Shown here in pieces: positions 6,713 through 15,273 of a stretch of DNA of 19,838 bases. The stretch is from NCBI GenBank assembly GCA_035575035.1, contig DATLYH010000146.1:1-19838 (forward strand). The letters run 5' to 3'. Position 1 is the stretch's first letter. Every line of letters starts with the position of its first letter. Both the position numbers and the translations under genes were made by a program. The stretch is from DATLYH01 sp035575035. Lineage in GTDB: Bacteria; Planctomycetota; Planctomycetia; Gemmatales; Gemmataceae. The notes below the pieces were generated by a model. That model did no database searches. It was not told the DNA's origin and worked only from the letters and a program-made list of their open reading frames with translations.

Positions 6713-7093
6713 ATGTCCGAAAAACTCCTGCCTTCCGAGGCAAGACCGACGAATGCCATCACCGTTGAGCGCCGCGCCCATGTCCGCTACGCCCCCGCCC
6801 CCGACACCACCTGCCAGCTGACGGCCGGGGGCAACAACAACGTCTGGTGGGCGAGCGTCCTGGACATCTCGGCGGGCGGCATCGGGCTGGTGGTCAGCCG
6901 CCGGTTTGAGCCGGGCACACTTTTAGCAATCGGCGTGGAAAACAAGAGCCGGGAATTCTCCCACATGCTGGTGGCCCGGGTGGTCCACGTCCGCAAGGAA
7001 TCGGCCAGCCGCTATATCATGGGGGCCAAGTTCATCAGCCCCCTGGGCGACGATGAGCTTCGAGCCCTCCTCGAAGACAGCCCCGCCGCCTGA
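6713..7093 (+). CDS. PilZ-domain protein (probable c-di-GMP receptor)
   Basis: This encodes 126 residues from ATG 6713, with AGAGG about 11 bases upstream. Both halves of the c-di-GMP-binding signature are present: RRAHVRY (R21-x-x-x-R25) and DISAGG (D51-x-S53-x-x-G56). The remainder follows the PilZ beta barrel, including strands around GTLLAIGVEN and HMLVARVVHV and the late SRYIMGAKFI. It is a stand-alone PilZ domain with no attached effector, so it probably acts by binding a partner protein when c-di-GMP is bound. It ends 12 bases from the convergent end of the FHA/kinase gene, but sharing a region does not show that they interact. No GGDEF or EAL enzyme is in the window. Confidence 0.85.
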   Translation: MSEKLLPSEARPTNAITVERRAHVRYAPAPDTTCQLTAGGNNNVWWASVLDISAGGIGLVVSRRFEPGTLLAIGVENKSREFSHMLVARVVHVRKESASRYIMGAKFISPLGDDELRALLEDSPAA

Positions 7094-7105
7094 GCGTCTC
7101 CCGGC

Positions 7106-8656
7106 TTACAACTCGATGTTCTGGAACTTGGCGACCGTCTCCAGGTCGGCCACTACCTTTTCCGCGCTCTGGTACCGCTTCTCCGGGTACTTGTTCAGCA
7201 TGGTCATCACCACGCTCTCGAAGGGGGTGGCGATCGACATCTGAAACTTCTTGGGGCGGACCGGCTCCATCTTGTAGATCATGCTGATGGTGTCCATGGT
7301 GGTCTCGCCCTCGTGCGGGGCATGGCCGGTCAGCAAGGCATAGATCAACGCTCCCAGGCTGTAGATGTCCGAGCGGGCATCCACGTTGCGGTCGCCGGCC
7401 AGCCGCTCCGGCGACATGAAGCGGATGTCGCCGATCACCTCACCGATGCGAGTAACGTTGGCGGCCAGCGCCCCTTCCAGCGCCTTGGCCAGCATCAGGT
7501 CGCCCAGCAAGGCGCGTTTGTCGCTAGCTCGCAGCAGGGTGTTTTGCGGAGTGATGTTGCGATGGATGATCTGGTGCTCGTGGGCGAACTGCAGCCCCCG
7601 GGCCAGGTCCACGGCGATGCGCAGGGTAAAGCGCCAGTCGAGCATGCCGGCCACGCCGATGCGGTGGAGCACCTGGGCCAGGCTCTCGCCGTCAATGTAT
7701 TCCATGGCCAGCCAGCAGTACGGCCCGGTCTTGCCTGCCCCGTACAGAGCCACGATGTTGGGGTGGCGGAGGGGGAGCATGGTCTTCATGGCCCGGACGA
7801 ACCGCGCCACGCCGTCCTTGTTCTCCGAGAATTCCGGCCGCAGGATCTTCAACGCCACGTCGCGGTGGTGCTTGAAGTCGCGGGCGCGGAAGATCATCCC
7901 TGTCCGCCCCTTCGCGAACAGCGGGCCGATCCGGTAGCAGGAAAGGACATGGCCGGTCAGCTCGCCCATCCGCTCGGCCGGCAAGATGGGAAGCCGGCCG
8001 GGAGCGACCGGTTCGGGCCGTGACGGGGTTGGCGCTGCCGCTCGCGGTTTGGGACGCGGCGTGGCCGGGGGACTGACGACGTGGTCCTCGGCCTCTCCAC
8101 CCGTTGGGGCGTGGTCTGGAGACCGCGCCCCAACCCGCGCCGCTCGCGGCTCGGGGCGCGGCGTGGCCGGAGGAGACTCGGGCCGGGCGGCTTCCTCCCG
8201 CGAGACAATCGGGACATCCACCCGGGTACCCGACGCCGCCTCCAGCGGCGGAGCCCGCGGCGCCTCCGGCGGCGTGACCGCCGGTTGGGGATGGGGGGTA
8301 GCCGCGGCCTCAGTCCGGGCGGGGACGGGCTCGTCCGGCGGCAGGGTGGGCTGGTCGGCCAGGTCATCCTCCTGGTAACGAAGCTGCGTCTTGCCCAGCG
8401 TGATGACGTCACCCGGCGCCAGCACATGGACGCTGACGCGCTGGCCATTGACCTGCGTGCCGGCCAGACTGGCGGCATCCCGGAGGACCACACGCTCCTC
8501 GGTCACTTCGAGCTGGCAGTGCAGGCGGGAGACGTGCGGATCGTTCAGCCGGAATGTAGCCTGCCGGCCACGGCCGATGAGCAAGATGGCCGGCCCCCCC
8601 AGCTCGAAGACCAGGCCCCGGTCGGGCCCGCTGGTGACCAGGAAATGTTTGGGCAT
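7106..8656 (-). CDS. FHA-domain protein with a Hanks-type Ser/Thr kinase domain lacking canonical catalytic residues
   Basis: This encodes 516 residues; ATG at 8656 follows GGAGG by 6 bases and opens directly on the FHA domain (about 1-95: IGRGRQATFRLNDPHVSRLH, then NG at 70-71), which binds phosphothreonine. A Pro/Ala/Arg linker (about 100-225) holds a duplicated SPPATPRPxPRAA motif (161-173 and 195-207). The kinase fold spans about 241-505: loop FAKGRTG, Lys270 in VALKIL, SPE at 415-417 and DIYSLG at 430-435. The catalytic HRD is HRN (365-367), with Asn372 kept, and DFG is DLM (386-388, Asp386 kept). No membrane segment is seen. The protein may be a pseudokinase or a divergent active enzyme acting as a cytoplasmic phospho-dependent scaffold. 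It is divergent from the zinc-ribbon gene. Confidence 0.88.
   Translation of the reverse strand: MPKHFLVTSGPDRGLVFELGGPAILLIGRGRQATFRLNDPHVSRLHCQLEVTEERVVLRDAASLAGTQVNGQRVSVHVLAPGDVITLGKTQLRYQEDDLADQPTLPPDEPVPARTEAAATPHPQPAVTPPEAPRAPPLEAASGTRVDVPIVSREEAARPESPPATPRPEPRAARVGARSPDHAPTGGEAEDHVVSPPATPRPKPRAAAPTPSRPEPVAPGRLPILPAERMGELTGHVLSCYRIGPLFAKGRTGMIFRARDFKHHRDVALKILRPEFSENKDGVARFVRAMKTMLPLRHPNIVALYGAGKTGPYCWLAMEYIDGESLAQVLHRIGVAGMLDWRFTLRIAVDLARGLQFAHEHQIIHRNITPQNTLLRASDKRALLGDLMLAKALEGALAANVTRIGEVIGDIRFMSPERLAGDRNVDARSDIYSLGALIYALLTGHAPHEGETTMDTISMIYKMEPVRPKKFQMSIATPFESVVMTMLNKYPEKRYQSAEKVVADLETVAKFQNIEL
8037..8173. repeat. Direct repeat pair flanking a palindrome, inside the FHA/kinase linker
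   Basis: A roughly 35-base unit starting at 8037 (GCCGCTCGCGGTTTGGGACG) recurs at 8139 (GCCGCTCGCGGCTCGGGGCG). They are 102 bases apart, so the frame is kept, and both encode Pro/Arg-rich linker. Between them, 8103-8134 forms a near-perfect hairpin: GTTGGGGCGTGGTCT pairs with AGACCGCGCCCCAAC across a 2-base loop, with one G-T position. The palindrome encodes residues VGARSPDHAPT of the linker. Confidence 0.6.
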
Positions 8657-8881
8657 GAAATCCTCCATCCCCAGGCGCTCCGCCCGTCGCCCATCGCGGG
8701 TACCAAGGAACGCCGGTCTCGTGCAACCATTGTGGAGTTTGACGGGCCGCTGGGCGCCTGTCAAGGCTCGCCCGACCGCCCGGCAAACGGGGCCGCGCCT
8801 GCCGCGCAGGTTGGCGATCCTTTTCTCTGATGTCGCCCTCTTTGCTGGGATGTTGCCTTGCCCGTTGACCGGCAGGCGGCC

Positions 8882-10083
8882 ATGCCGGATAATCCGTGGA
8901 ACTCCGCTCCCCGCTCGGGCGATGGCCCCAGCCCCTTTGAAGACGAGGACCTCACCGGAATGATTCAGTTCAAGTGCCAGCACTGCGGCACCAACATCAA
9001 GGTCGGTGACGAGCATGCCGGGAAGAAGGGGAAGTGTCCCGGCTGCAAAACGGTGGTGGAAGTCCCCCGCGCCGGCTCGCACAGCGACGTGGGGCTGGTG
9101 CCGGTGGACGACGAGGCGCCCGCAGCGAAGCCGGCGCCGCCCGCCAAGGCAGCCGCCGGGGCCATCAAGCCGCCGGCTGCCGCTCCCAAGAAACCCGCTG
9201 TCCAGGTGACGGCGGCCGCCAAGACGGGTCCCCCCCCAGCCCGGCCGAAGCCTCTCCGCCCCGTCGAGGAGATCGAGGTCATTGAAGACATCGAAGTTGT
9301 GGACGAGGTTGAGGAGGACGTCGAGGTCGTCGAGGACGAACCGTCCCCCCGCAAGCCCTCGGCCCCAGGTGCGGTCAGCCGGCCGCGTCAGGCTCCTCGC
9401 CGCCCCGCCCGGGATGAGGACAAGGTGGAGGAAGTTGAAGAGGTCGAAGAGGTCGAAGAGGTCGAGGAAGTCGAAGAGGTCGAGGAAGTTGAAGAGGACG
9501 ACCGGCCACCCAAGCGGCGGCAGCGATCTACCGCGGAGGAGGAGGAAGAGGATGACCGGCCGCGGCGACGCCGGCGGAAGAGCCGGCCCCGCGCCGGTGA
9601 GTGGGCCGACTGCCCCGAGTGCGGCTGCCCCGGCGATGCTGAGAAGATTTATTACAACTGGTGGGGCGGATTCGTCGGCCCTGCGTTGTTCAGCATTGTC
9701 CGCTGCAACGAATGCGGCACCACTTACAACGGCCGCGCCGGCCAACGCTACACAACCGGCATGATTATCTATATCAGCCTTGAGGTGCTGCTGACCGTCG
9801 TGGGGTTCGCCCTTGCCATCCTTTATTGGTCACACCGGGTATCCCCGGGCGACTTCGGTCAGTGGGAGCGGCGGCCGGCCCCGATTGCTGCGGCCGACCG
9901 GAGCCCAGATCCTTTGGGGGAGGCCTCTACCGGGTCGGCTGCCGGTTCGCCGGGCAAGGGGCCCGTCCTTGCCGAGGAAAAATTGCCGCGGTCATTGCCC
10001 GCCTGCTGGCCTGCGGCTAAATTCGATGTTGCAGGCCTTCCTTCCGCGTATTCCGGCTCGCATTACCACAAAGGGGTCCACTC

Positions 10084-10087
<4 letters not shown>
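8882..10087 (+). CDS. Zinc-ribbon membrane protein with acidic/Pro-Ala-rich linker and (VEE)8 repeat
   Basis: This encodes 401 residues from ATG 8882. A TTG at 8858 and an ATG at 8960 (MIQFKC, with GAGGAC upstream) are alternative starts; G/C-rich third positions at 8882-8960 favour the longer form. Zinc ribbon 1 has Cys32, 35, 52 and 55 (CQHC...CPGC). A long Ala/Pro/Lys then Glu/Val linker includes eight consecutive VEE triplets (182-205), followed by basic RRRRRK. A second cysteine pair set (CPEC 244-247, CNEC 275-278) precedes one membrane helix (about 293-316). The last 80 residues look unlike the rest and may not be genuine. Such N-terminal zinc ribbons with disordered linkers are common in planctomycetes, but their role is unknown. 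The stop codon overlaps the next start (ATGA at 10084). Confidence 0.75.
9425..9496 (+). repeat. Tandem 9-base repeat encoding (Val-Glu-Glu)8
   Basis: Eight imperfect copies of a 9-base unit (GTCGAAGAG and synonymous variants such as GTCGAGGAA and GTTGAAGAG) run without interruption. Changes are all synonymous, which suggests selection for the VEE peptide, while the near identity would still allow copy-number change in whole triplets of residues. Confidence 0.9.
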
Positions 10088-11547
<1,460 letters not shown>

Positions 11548-11850
11548 TGGGTCGATCGTCCCGCCGCGAACCGACGGCGCGTACCGTCGGCTCGCGGCGG
11601 CGTTTTTGTGTCCCCTCCTTGGGACGCGAACCTCGGACCTTGGGCCCGCGTAACAAAAAGAGAGGCCGCACGGGCTCCCTGGAGAGGTTCGTGTTCACAT
11701 CAATGCCTCCAAGTCCTGACCTTAGCCACCTATGAGAAGAGGCAAGGGCCGGACCAGGGAGGGAGGGTGCGCGCCGGATGCCTTGTGCCCCGGCGCCACC
11801 CTGATTAGCATCAACTTGGGAAGGTCAAGCCCAGAAAGGAGGAGACCCCT
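11548..11850. other. Intergenic region between the oxidoreductase and PDZ genes
   Basis: These 303 bases hold the terminator hairpin at 11561-11607. The rest has no convincing gene. Near its end is a very strong ribosome binding site (AAAGGAGGAG, about 11836-11845) serving the PDZ gene. Confidence 0.6.
11561..11607 (+). terminator. Intrinsic terminator after the oxidoreductase gene
   Basis: CCGCCGCGAACCGACGG (11561-11577) pairs with CCGTCGGCTCGCGGCGG (11584-11600), 17 bases with one mismatch and a 6-base loop, followed by five Ts at 11603-11607. It begins 13 bases after the stop codon. The length and symmetry suggest it may derive from a dispersed palindromic repeat. Confidence 0.8.
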
Positions 11851-12738
11851 ATGCGTCAACGTTGGCTTCCCCGTATGCTTGGTGCGCTTCTGCTTCCTGC
11901 TCTTGGCCTGACGCTGGTAGCACCCGTCGGGGCTGCCCCCGACTTGCAGCCTGCGTCGCGGCCGTACCTCGGGGTCATGGTCGCGCCGGCGAAGGAGGCC
12001 GGCCGGGCAGGAGTGCTGATCCGTGAGGTGACGCCCGATAGTCCGGCCGCCAAGGCGGGGCTGAAAGAGGGCGACCTCATCCTCAAGGTCGATGACCGAG
12101 AGGTGAACGCCCCCGAAGCCGTGGTCAATGCCATTCAGGGCCGCAAGGCCGGCGACCAGGTGAAGCTGCAAGTTCTCCGCGACGGCAAGGAGCAGACCGT
12201 CGAGGTAACCCTGGGCGAGCGGCGCGTCGAACGGTTCCCGCCGATCCCCGAGTTCTTCCCCCGCCCGCGTGTCGCCTTCCTCGGTGTCCGGCCCCAGGAG
12301 TTGACGGCCGAGCGCAAGAAGGAACTGGGGGTGACGGCTGAGAAGGGGGTCGTGGTGGCGGAAGTGCTCCCTGATTCGCCCGCCGCCCGGGCCGGCCTGA
12401 AGAAGGACGACGTGATCACCGAGATCAACGGCCAGGCGGTCGCTAACCCTGAAGAACTACGAGCTGCCGTCCAAAAGCTGGAGCCCGGCAAGGAGGCGAC
12501 CATCAAGGTGTTCCGCGGCAGCGAAGTCAAGGAAATCAAGGTTCAGCTCCGGGCCGGGCCGCTCGGCTTCTTCTGGCCGCCCCTGTTCGAGAAGGATTGG
12601 CCGATGCTGCGGGATGGCCGCTTCCCGTTCGAGAAGCTGCCCGCCTTTGATCCTGACCCGGAGAAGCTGTTCAAGGAGCTGCGGAAGCGCTTCGAAGAGT
12701 TCGAGCCAAAGGCCAAGGAGGCCGACCCGTCGAAGTGA
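11851..12738 (+). CDS. Secreted protein with two PDZ domains
   Basis: This encodes 295 residues from ATG 11851, with an excellent AAAGGAGG site upstream. A signal peptide (about 1-29, LLLPALGLTLVAPVGAA) directs export. PDZ 1 (about 37-122) shows YLGVMV, DSPAAKAGLKEGDLILKVDD and a closing VEVTLGE. PDZ 2 (about 141-235) repeats the plan with FLGVRP, DSPAARAGLKKDDVITEING. The tail (236-295) is charged and Phe/Pro-rich. The layout matches the PDZ half of HtrA/DegP-type proteases, but no His-Asp-Ser protease domain precedes it, so the protein probably binds peptide ends rather than cutting them. A role as periplasmic adaptor or chaperone is inferred. It appears to be a single-gene unit, with a terminator shortly after. 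Confidence 0.88.
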   Translation: MRQRWLPRMLGALLLPALGLTLVAPVGAAPDLQPASRPYLGVMVAPAKEAGRAGVLIREVTPDSPAAKAGLKEGDLILKVDDREVNAPEAVVNAIQGRKAGDQVKLQVLRDGKEQTVEVTLGERRVERFPPIPEFFPRPRVAFLGVRPQELTAERKKELGVTAEKGVVVAEVLPDSPAARAGLKKDDVITEINGQAVANPEELRAAVQKLEPGKEATIKVFRGSEVKEIKVQLRAGPLGFFWPPLFEKDWPMLRDGRFPFEKLPAFDPDPEKLFKELRKRFEEFEPKAKEADPSK

Positions 12739-12765
12739 TCGAGGCATGCTAACCCTCCAGGTGAC

Positions 12766-12797
12766 AGGGGCGGTCCTTCGGGGCCGTTCCTGTTTTT
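12766..12797 (+). terminator. Intrinsic terminator with UUCG loop after the PDZ gene
   Basis: AGGGGCGGTCC (12766-12776) and GGGCCGTTCCT (12781-12791) form an 11-base stem, with three G-U pairs, closed by the very stable TTCG tetraloop. A T-run follows at 12793-12797. Confidence 0.88.
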
Positions 12798-12863
12798 GTT
12801 TCCTGGAGCCGGTCACGGTCCTCGTGGATCAGCCGCCGTCTGCGAAGCGGGTCCGTGGGCGAC

Positions 12864-12892
12864 TTGGCCGGGAAACCCCGAGGCGCTACAAT
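12864..12892 (+). promoter_or_regulatory. Candidate sigma-70-type promoter for dnaJ-rnpA-yidD
   Basis: TTGGCC (12864-12869, 4 of 6 to TTGACA), a 17-base spacer, and TACAAT (12887-12892, 5 of 6 to TATAAT) lie between the preceding terminator and the dnaJ start. Transcription would start near 12899, giving a leader of about 50 bases. No CIRCE-type heat-shock palindrome is seen. Confidence 0.5.
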
Positions 12893-12948
12893 GAAGAAGA
12901 ATCCTGGAGTCCATCCGCAGTCTGCAAGCCGCAACCCGAAATTGATCC

Positions 12949-13869
12949 ATGCCTCGTGATCCCTACGAAGTCCTGGGGGTAAAGCGAGACGCCTCTGAGG
13001 AGGACATCAAGCGGGCCTACCGCAAACTGGCCCGGCAGTACCACCCCGACCGCAACCCCGGCGACAAGCAAGCGGAGGCCCGCTTCAAGGAGGTGCAGGC
13101 TGCCTACGACATCCTCAGCGACAAGAACAAGCGGGCCCAGTATGACCGCTTCGGCTTCACCGGGGCGGACGAGGGCGTTGGGGCAGGCGGGCCGCGCGGG
13201 CAGACTTTCCGCTGGGGCGGCGGCGGACCCGGGGGCTTCACCTTCGAGAGCATGGACATCGACGAGGCCGGCGACCTGTTCCGGCGGATGTTCGGCGGGG
13301 CAGATTTCAGCGATCTCTTTGGCGGGATGGGCCGTACCGCCGGCCGGCGGGCCCGCCGGGCGCCGGTCGCCGAGGAGGTCGAGACCGAGGCCACCATCCC
13401 GTTTCTGACCGCGGCCACCGGCGGGACGGTCACCCTGCGGATCGACGGCCGAGAGCTGGGGGTGAAAATCCCGGCCGGGGTCGAGGATGGTCAGAAACTG
13501 CGCCTGGCCGGGCAAGGCCCCGGCGGCGCTGACTTGCTGGTCAAGTTGCGCATCCAGCCGCACCCCTACTTCCGCCGCGAGGGCAAAGACATCTTCTTGG
13601 AAGTGCCGTTGTCGCTGCCCGAGGCAGTCCTCGGCACCAAGGTGGACGTGCCGACGCTGGACGGCACCCGGCTGACCGTCAAGGTGCCGCCAGGGACGTC
13701 GAGCGGCTCCCGACTCCGGCTCCGCGGCCGCGGCATCCAAGGGGGCGACCAGTACATCGAGATCAAGGTGCTGGTTCCCGCCCCCGCCGACGAGCGCAGC
13801 CGCCAGTTGATCGAGGAGTTCGCCCGGCTGAACCCGCAGAACCCCCGCGCCGGCGTGCCGTGGGCCTGA
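12949..13869 (+). CDS. DnaJ/CbpA-type J-domain co-chaperone (no zinc finger)
   Basis: This encodes 306 residues from ATG 12949, with no clear ribosome binding site. The J domain (about 4-69) has the essential HPD at 32-34 in YHPDRNPGD and the usual YDILSD...RAQYDRFG ending. A Gly/Phe-rich region (about 70-130: GGGGPGGFTFE, FGGADFSDLFGGMG) follows. The C-terminal substrate domains start at about 145 (EATIPFLTAATGGTVTL). They include VKIPAGVEDGQKLRLAGQG and then PHPYFRREGKDIFLEVPLSL, which is diagnostic of the DnaJ C-terminal fold. The CxxCxGxG zinc-binding domain is absent, so this is a class-B (CbpA-like) J protein that stimulates DnaK. dnaK is not in the window. rnpA starts 9 bases after its stop, so the genes are likely co-transcribed. 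Confidence 0.93.
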   Translation: MPRDPYEVLGVKRDASEEDIKRAYRKLARQYHPDRNPGDKQAEARFKEVQAAYDILSDKNKRAQYDRFGFTGADEGVGAGGPRGQTFRWGGGGPGGFTFESMDIDEAGDLFRRMFGGADFSDLFGGMGRTAGRRARRAPVAEEVETEATIPFLTAATGGTVTLRIDGRELGVKIPAGVEDGQKLRLAGQGPGGADLLVKLRIQPHPYFRREGKDIFLEVPLSLPEAVLGTKVDVPTLDGTRLTVKVPPGTSSGSRLRLRGRGIQGGDQYIEIKVLVPAPADERSRQLIEEFARLNPQNPRAGVPWA

Positions 13870-13878
13870 GAAGCAGTC

Positions 13879-14262
13879 ATGTCCGAGGTCGAGCCCCGAT
13901 CATACCGCTTCCGTCGGGCCGAGCGCTTGCGACGGCCCAGCGACTTCCGCCGCGTCTACGAACGGCGGCGCTCGGTCAGCGACGATTTTCTGATTGTCTA
14001 TGCTTGCGAGAACGGCCTGCCCCATCTGCGCCTGGGCCTGTCAGTGGGGCGCAAGGCCGGCCCGGCTACTCGCCGCAATCGGCTGCGCCGGCTGTACCGC
14101 GAGGCCTTCCGCCTGACCCGCCATCAAATGCCGGTCGGCCTGGACCTGGTGTTGATCCCGCGCGGCGACGAGGAGCCGACCCTGGAGGAGCTGAAGCGCT
14201 CCCTGCCCCGGCTGGTCAGGCAGCTGGCGCGGAAACTGGCCCGGGAGGCGCCGCCGTCATGA
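13879..14262 (+). CDS. rnpA: Ribonuclease P protein component
   Basis: This encodes 127 residues. RnpA binds the catalytic RNase P RNA and helps it remove 5' leaders from tRNA precursors. The sequence follows the family: an early FRRAERLRRPSDFRRVYERR, a central LRLGLSVGRKAG (51-61), and the RNA-binding RNR helix RRNRLRRLYREAFRL (65-79). The protein is very basic and of the usual length (about 110-130). It begins 9 bases after the dnaJ stop and its last codon overlaps the yidD start (ATGA at 14259), implying translational coupling. In many bacteria the order is rpmH-rnpA-yidD; here a J-protein gene takes the upstream place. Confidence 0.95.
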   Translation: MSEVEPRSYRFRRAERLRRPSDFRRVYERRRSVSDDFLIVYACENGLPHLRLGLSVGRKAGPATRRNRLRRLYREAFRLTRHQMPVGLDLVLIPRGDEEPTLEELKRSLPRLVRQLARKLAREAPPS

Positions 14263-14501
14263 TCACCAAGCTGCTCGCCGGGCTGAGCGTGCTGCTGTCT
14301 TTGCTGTTGATCTCGGCCGTGCAGCTCTACCAGGCCGTCGCCCGGCCGCTGCTCCCCTCGGTCTGCCGCTTCACGCCAAGCTGTAGCGAGTATTTCATCC
14401 TGGCGGTCCGCAAGTACGGCCCGCTCCGCGGCGCCGGCAAGGGCCTGCGGCGCATCTGCCGCTGCCATCCCTGGAATCCCGGCGGTTATGACCCGCCGTA
14501 G
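14259..14501 (+). CDS. yidD: Membrane protein insertion efficiency factor YidD
   Basis: This encodes 80 residues from ATG 14259, overlapping rnpA by 4 bases. An N-terminal amphipathic/hydrophobic helix (about 4-28) precedes the family hallmarks: VCRFTPSCSEYFILAVRKYG (35-54), GLRRICRCHPWNPGGYDP (62-79), with the conserved cysteines at 36, 42, 67 and 69. YidD is a small membrane-associated protein that assists the YidC insertase, whose gene usually lies immediately downstream. Here an unrelated ECF sigma gene follows instead. Length matches the family (70-90). Confidence 0.95.
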   Translation: MITKLLAGLSVLLSLLLISAVQLYQAVARPLLPSVCRFTPSCSEYFILAVRKYGPLRGAGKGLRRICRCHPWNPGGYDPP

Positions 14502-14557
14502 CGGCTGGAGGTGCCCGCCGGCGGAAGTCGAAAAGGAATCGGGTATGCCGGTAATCC

Positions 14558-14586
14558 TTGACAGATCCCGTCTTTTCCGCTCACAT
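14558..14586 (+). promoter_or_regulatory. Candidate promoter upstream of the ECF sigma gene
   Basis: Perfect TTGACA (14558-14563), a 17-base spacer and TCACAT (14581-14586, 3 of 6). If used, it excludes the in-frame TTG at 14558 and ATG at 14585 as starts and supports the downstream GTG. Confidence 0.3.
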
Positions 14587-14650
14587 GAGGAGGCCTAGGA
14601 ACCCTCGCACGAACCCTGCAAACGGTCCGGGCGTAATACAAAGGGAGAAC

Positions 14651-15268
14651 GTGGAGCTACCCGATCCCCTCACTGGCTGCTCCGACGAGGAATTGCTCCG
14701 CCGCTTCTGCCGCGGGCAGAAGGAGGCGTTCGGGGTACTTGTGCGCCGTTACGAGCGGGAGCTATATGGCTACCTCCGGCGTTACCTCGGCGATACCAAC
14801 CTGGCGGAGGATGTGTTCCAGAACACGTTCCTTCAGGTTTACCTCAAGAGCAGCCAGTACGAGGAGGGCCGGCCGGTACGCCCCTGGCTTTACACCATCG
14901 CCACCAACCAGGCGATCGATGCCCTTCGGCGCAACGGCCGGCACCAGGCTATCAGCCTGGACCAGGAGCGGGAGGAGACCGGTGAGGGGGAAGTTCATAA
15001 CCTGATGGAATTGCTCGAGAGTCGGGGGCCCAGCCCCCTGGATGCGGCCCAGGGCCAGGAACGCCGGGAACGAGTCCGGGCCAGCGTGGACCGCCTGCCC
15101 GATTTCCTGCGTGAAGTCCTGATCCTTGCCTATTACCAGGGGTTGAAATATCGCGAGATTGCCGACATCCTCGGCATCCCGGTCGGAACGGTGAAATCGC
15201 GGCTGCACGCCGCCCTGGTCAAACTCCAGGAGGCGTGGCACACAACGCCCTCCCTGTACGAAGCCTGA
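14651..15268 (+). CDS. ECF-type RNA polymerase sigma factor
   Basis: This encodes 205 residues from GTG 14651, preceded by AAGGGAG. In-frame TTG 14558 and ATG 14585 are alternatives, but the codons before 14651 have non-coding-like third positions. Region 2 spans about 13-95 (SDEELLRRFCRGQKEAFGVL, YLGDTNLAEDVFQNTFLQVY, RPWLYTIATNQAIDALRR), which contacts core polymerase and the -10 element. Region 4 spans about 146-196 (LPDFLREVLILAYYQGLKYREIADILG in pieces, then VGTVKSRLHAALVKL), the -35-binding helix-turn-helix. There is no region 3, as expected for ECF factors. The acidic linker (107-135) is long. A membrane anti-sigma-like gene follows after 5 bases, so the pair probably forms one switch. 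Confidence 0.92.
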   Translation: MELPDPLTGCSDEELLRRFCRGQKEAFGVLVRRYERELYGYLRRYLGDTNLAEDVFQNTFLQVYLKSSQYEEGRPVRPWLYTIATNQAIDALRRNGRHQAISLDQEREETGEGEVHNLMELLESRGPSPLDAAQGQERRERVRASVDRLPDFLREVLILAYYQGLKYREIADILGIPVGTVKSRLHAALVKLQEAWHTTPSLYEA

Positions 15269-15273
15269 GAGCA

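Noticed and set aside
13860..14501. A single 213-residue frame covering rnpA and yidD
   Set aside because: Its first part is out of frame with the obvious RnpA sequence. Only the last 80 residues, from the ATG at 14259, are real (YidD).
14558..14650. N-terminal extension of the ECF sigma factor from TTG 14558 or ATG 14585
   Set aside because: Third-position composition is not coding-like, neither start has a ribosome binding site, and TTGACA at 14558 reads better as a promoter element. The GTG at 14651 has AAGGGAG just upstream.
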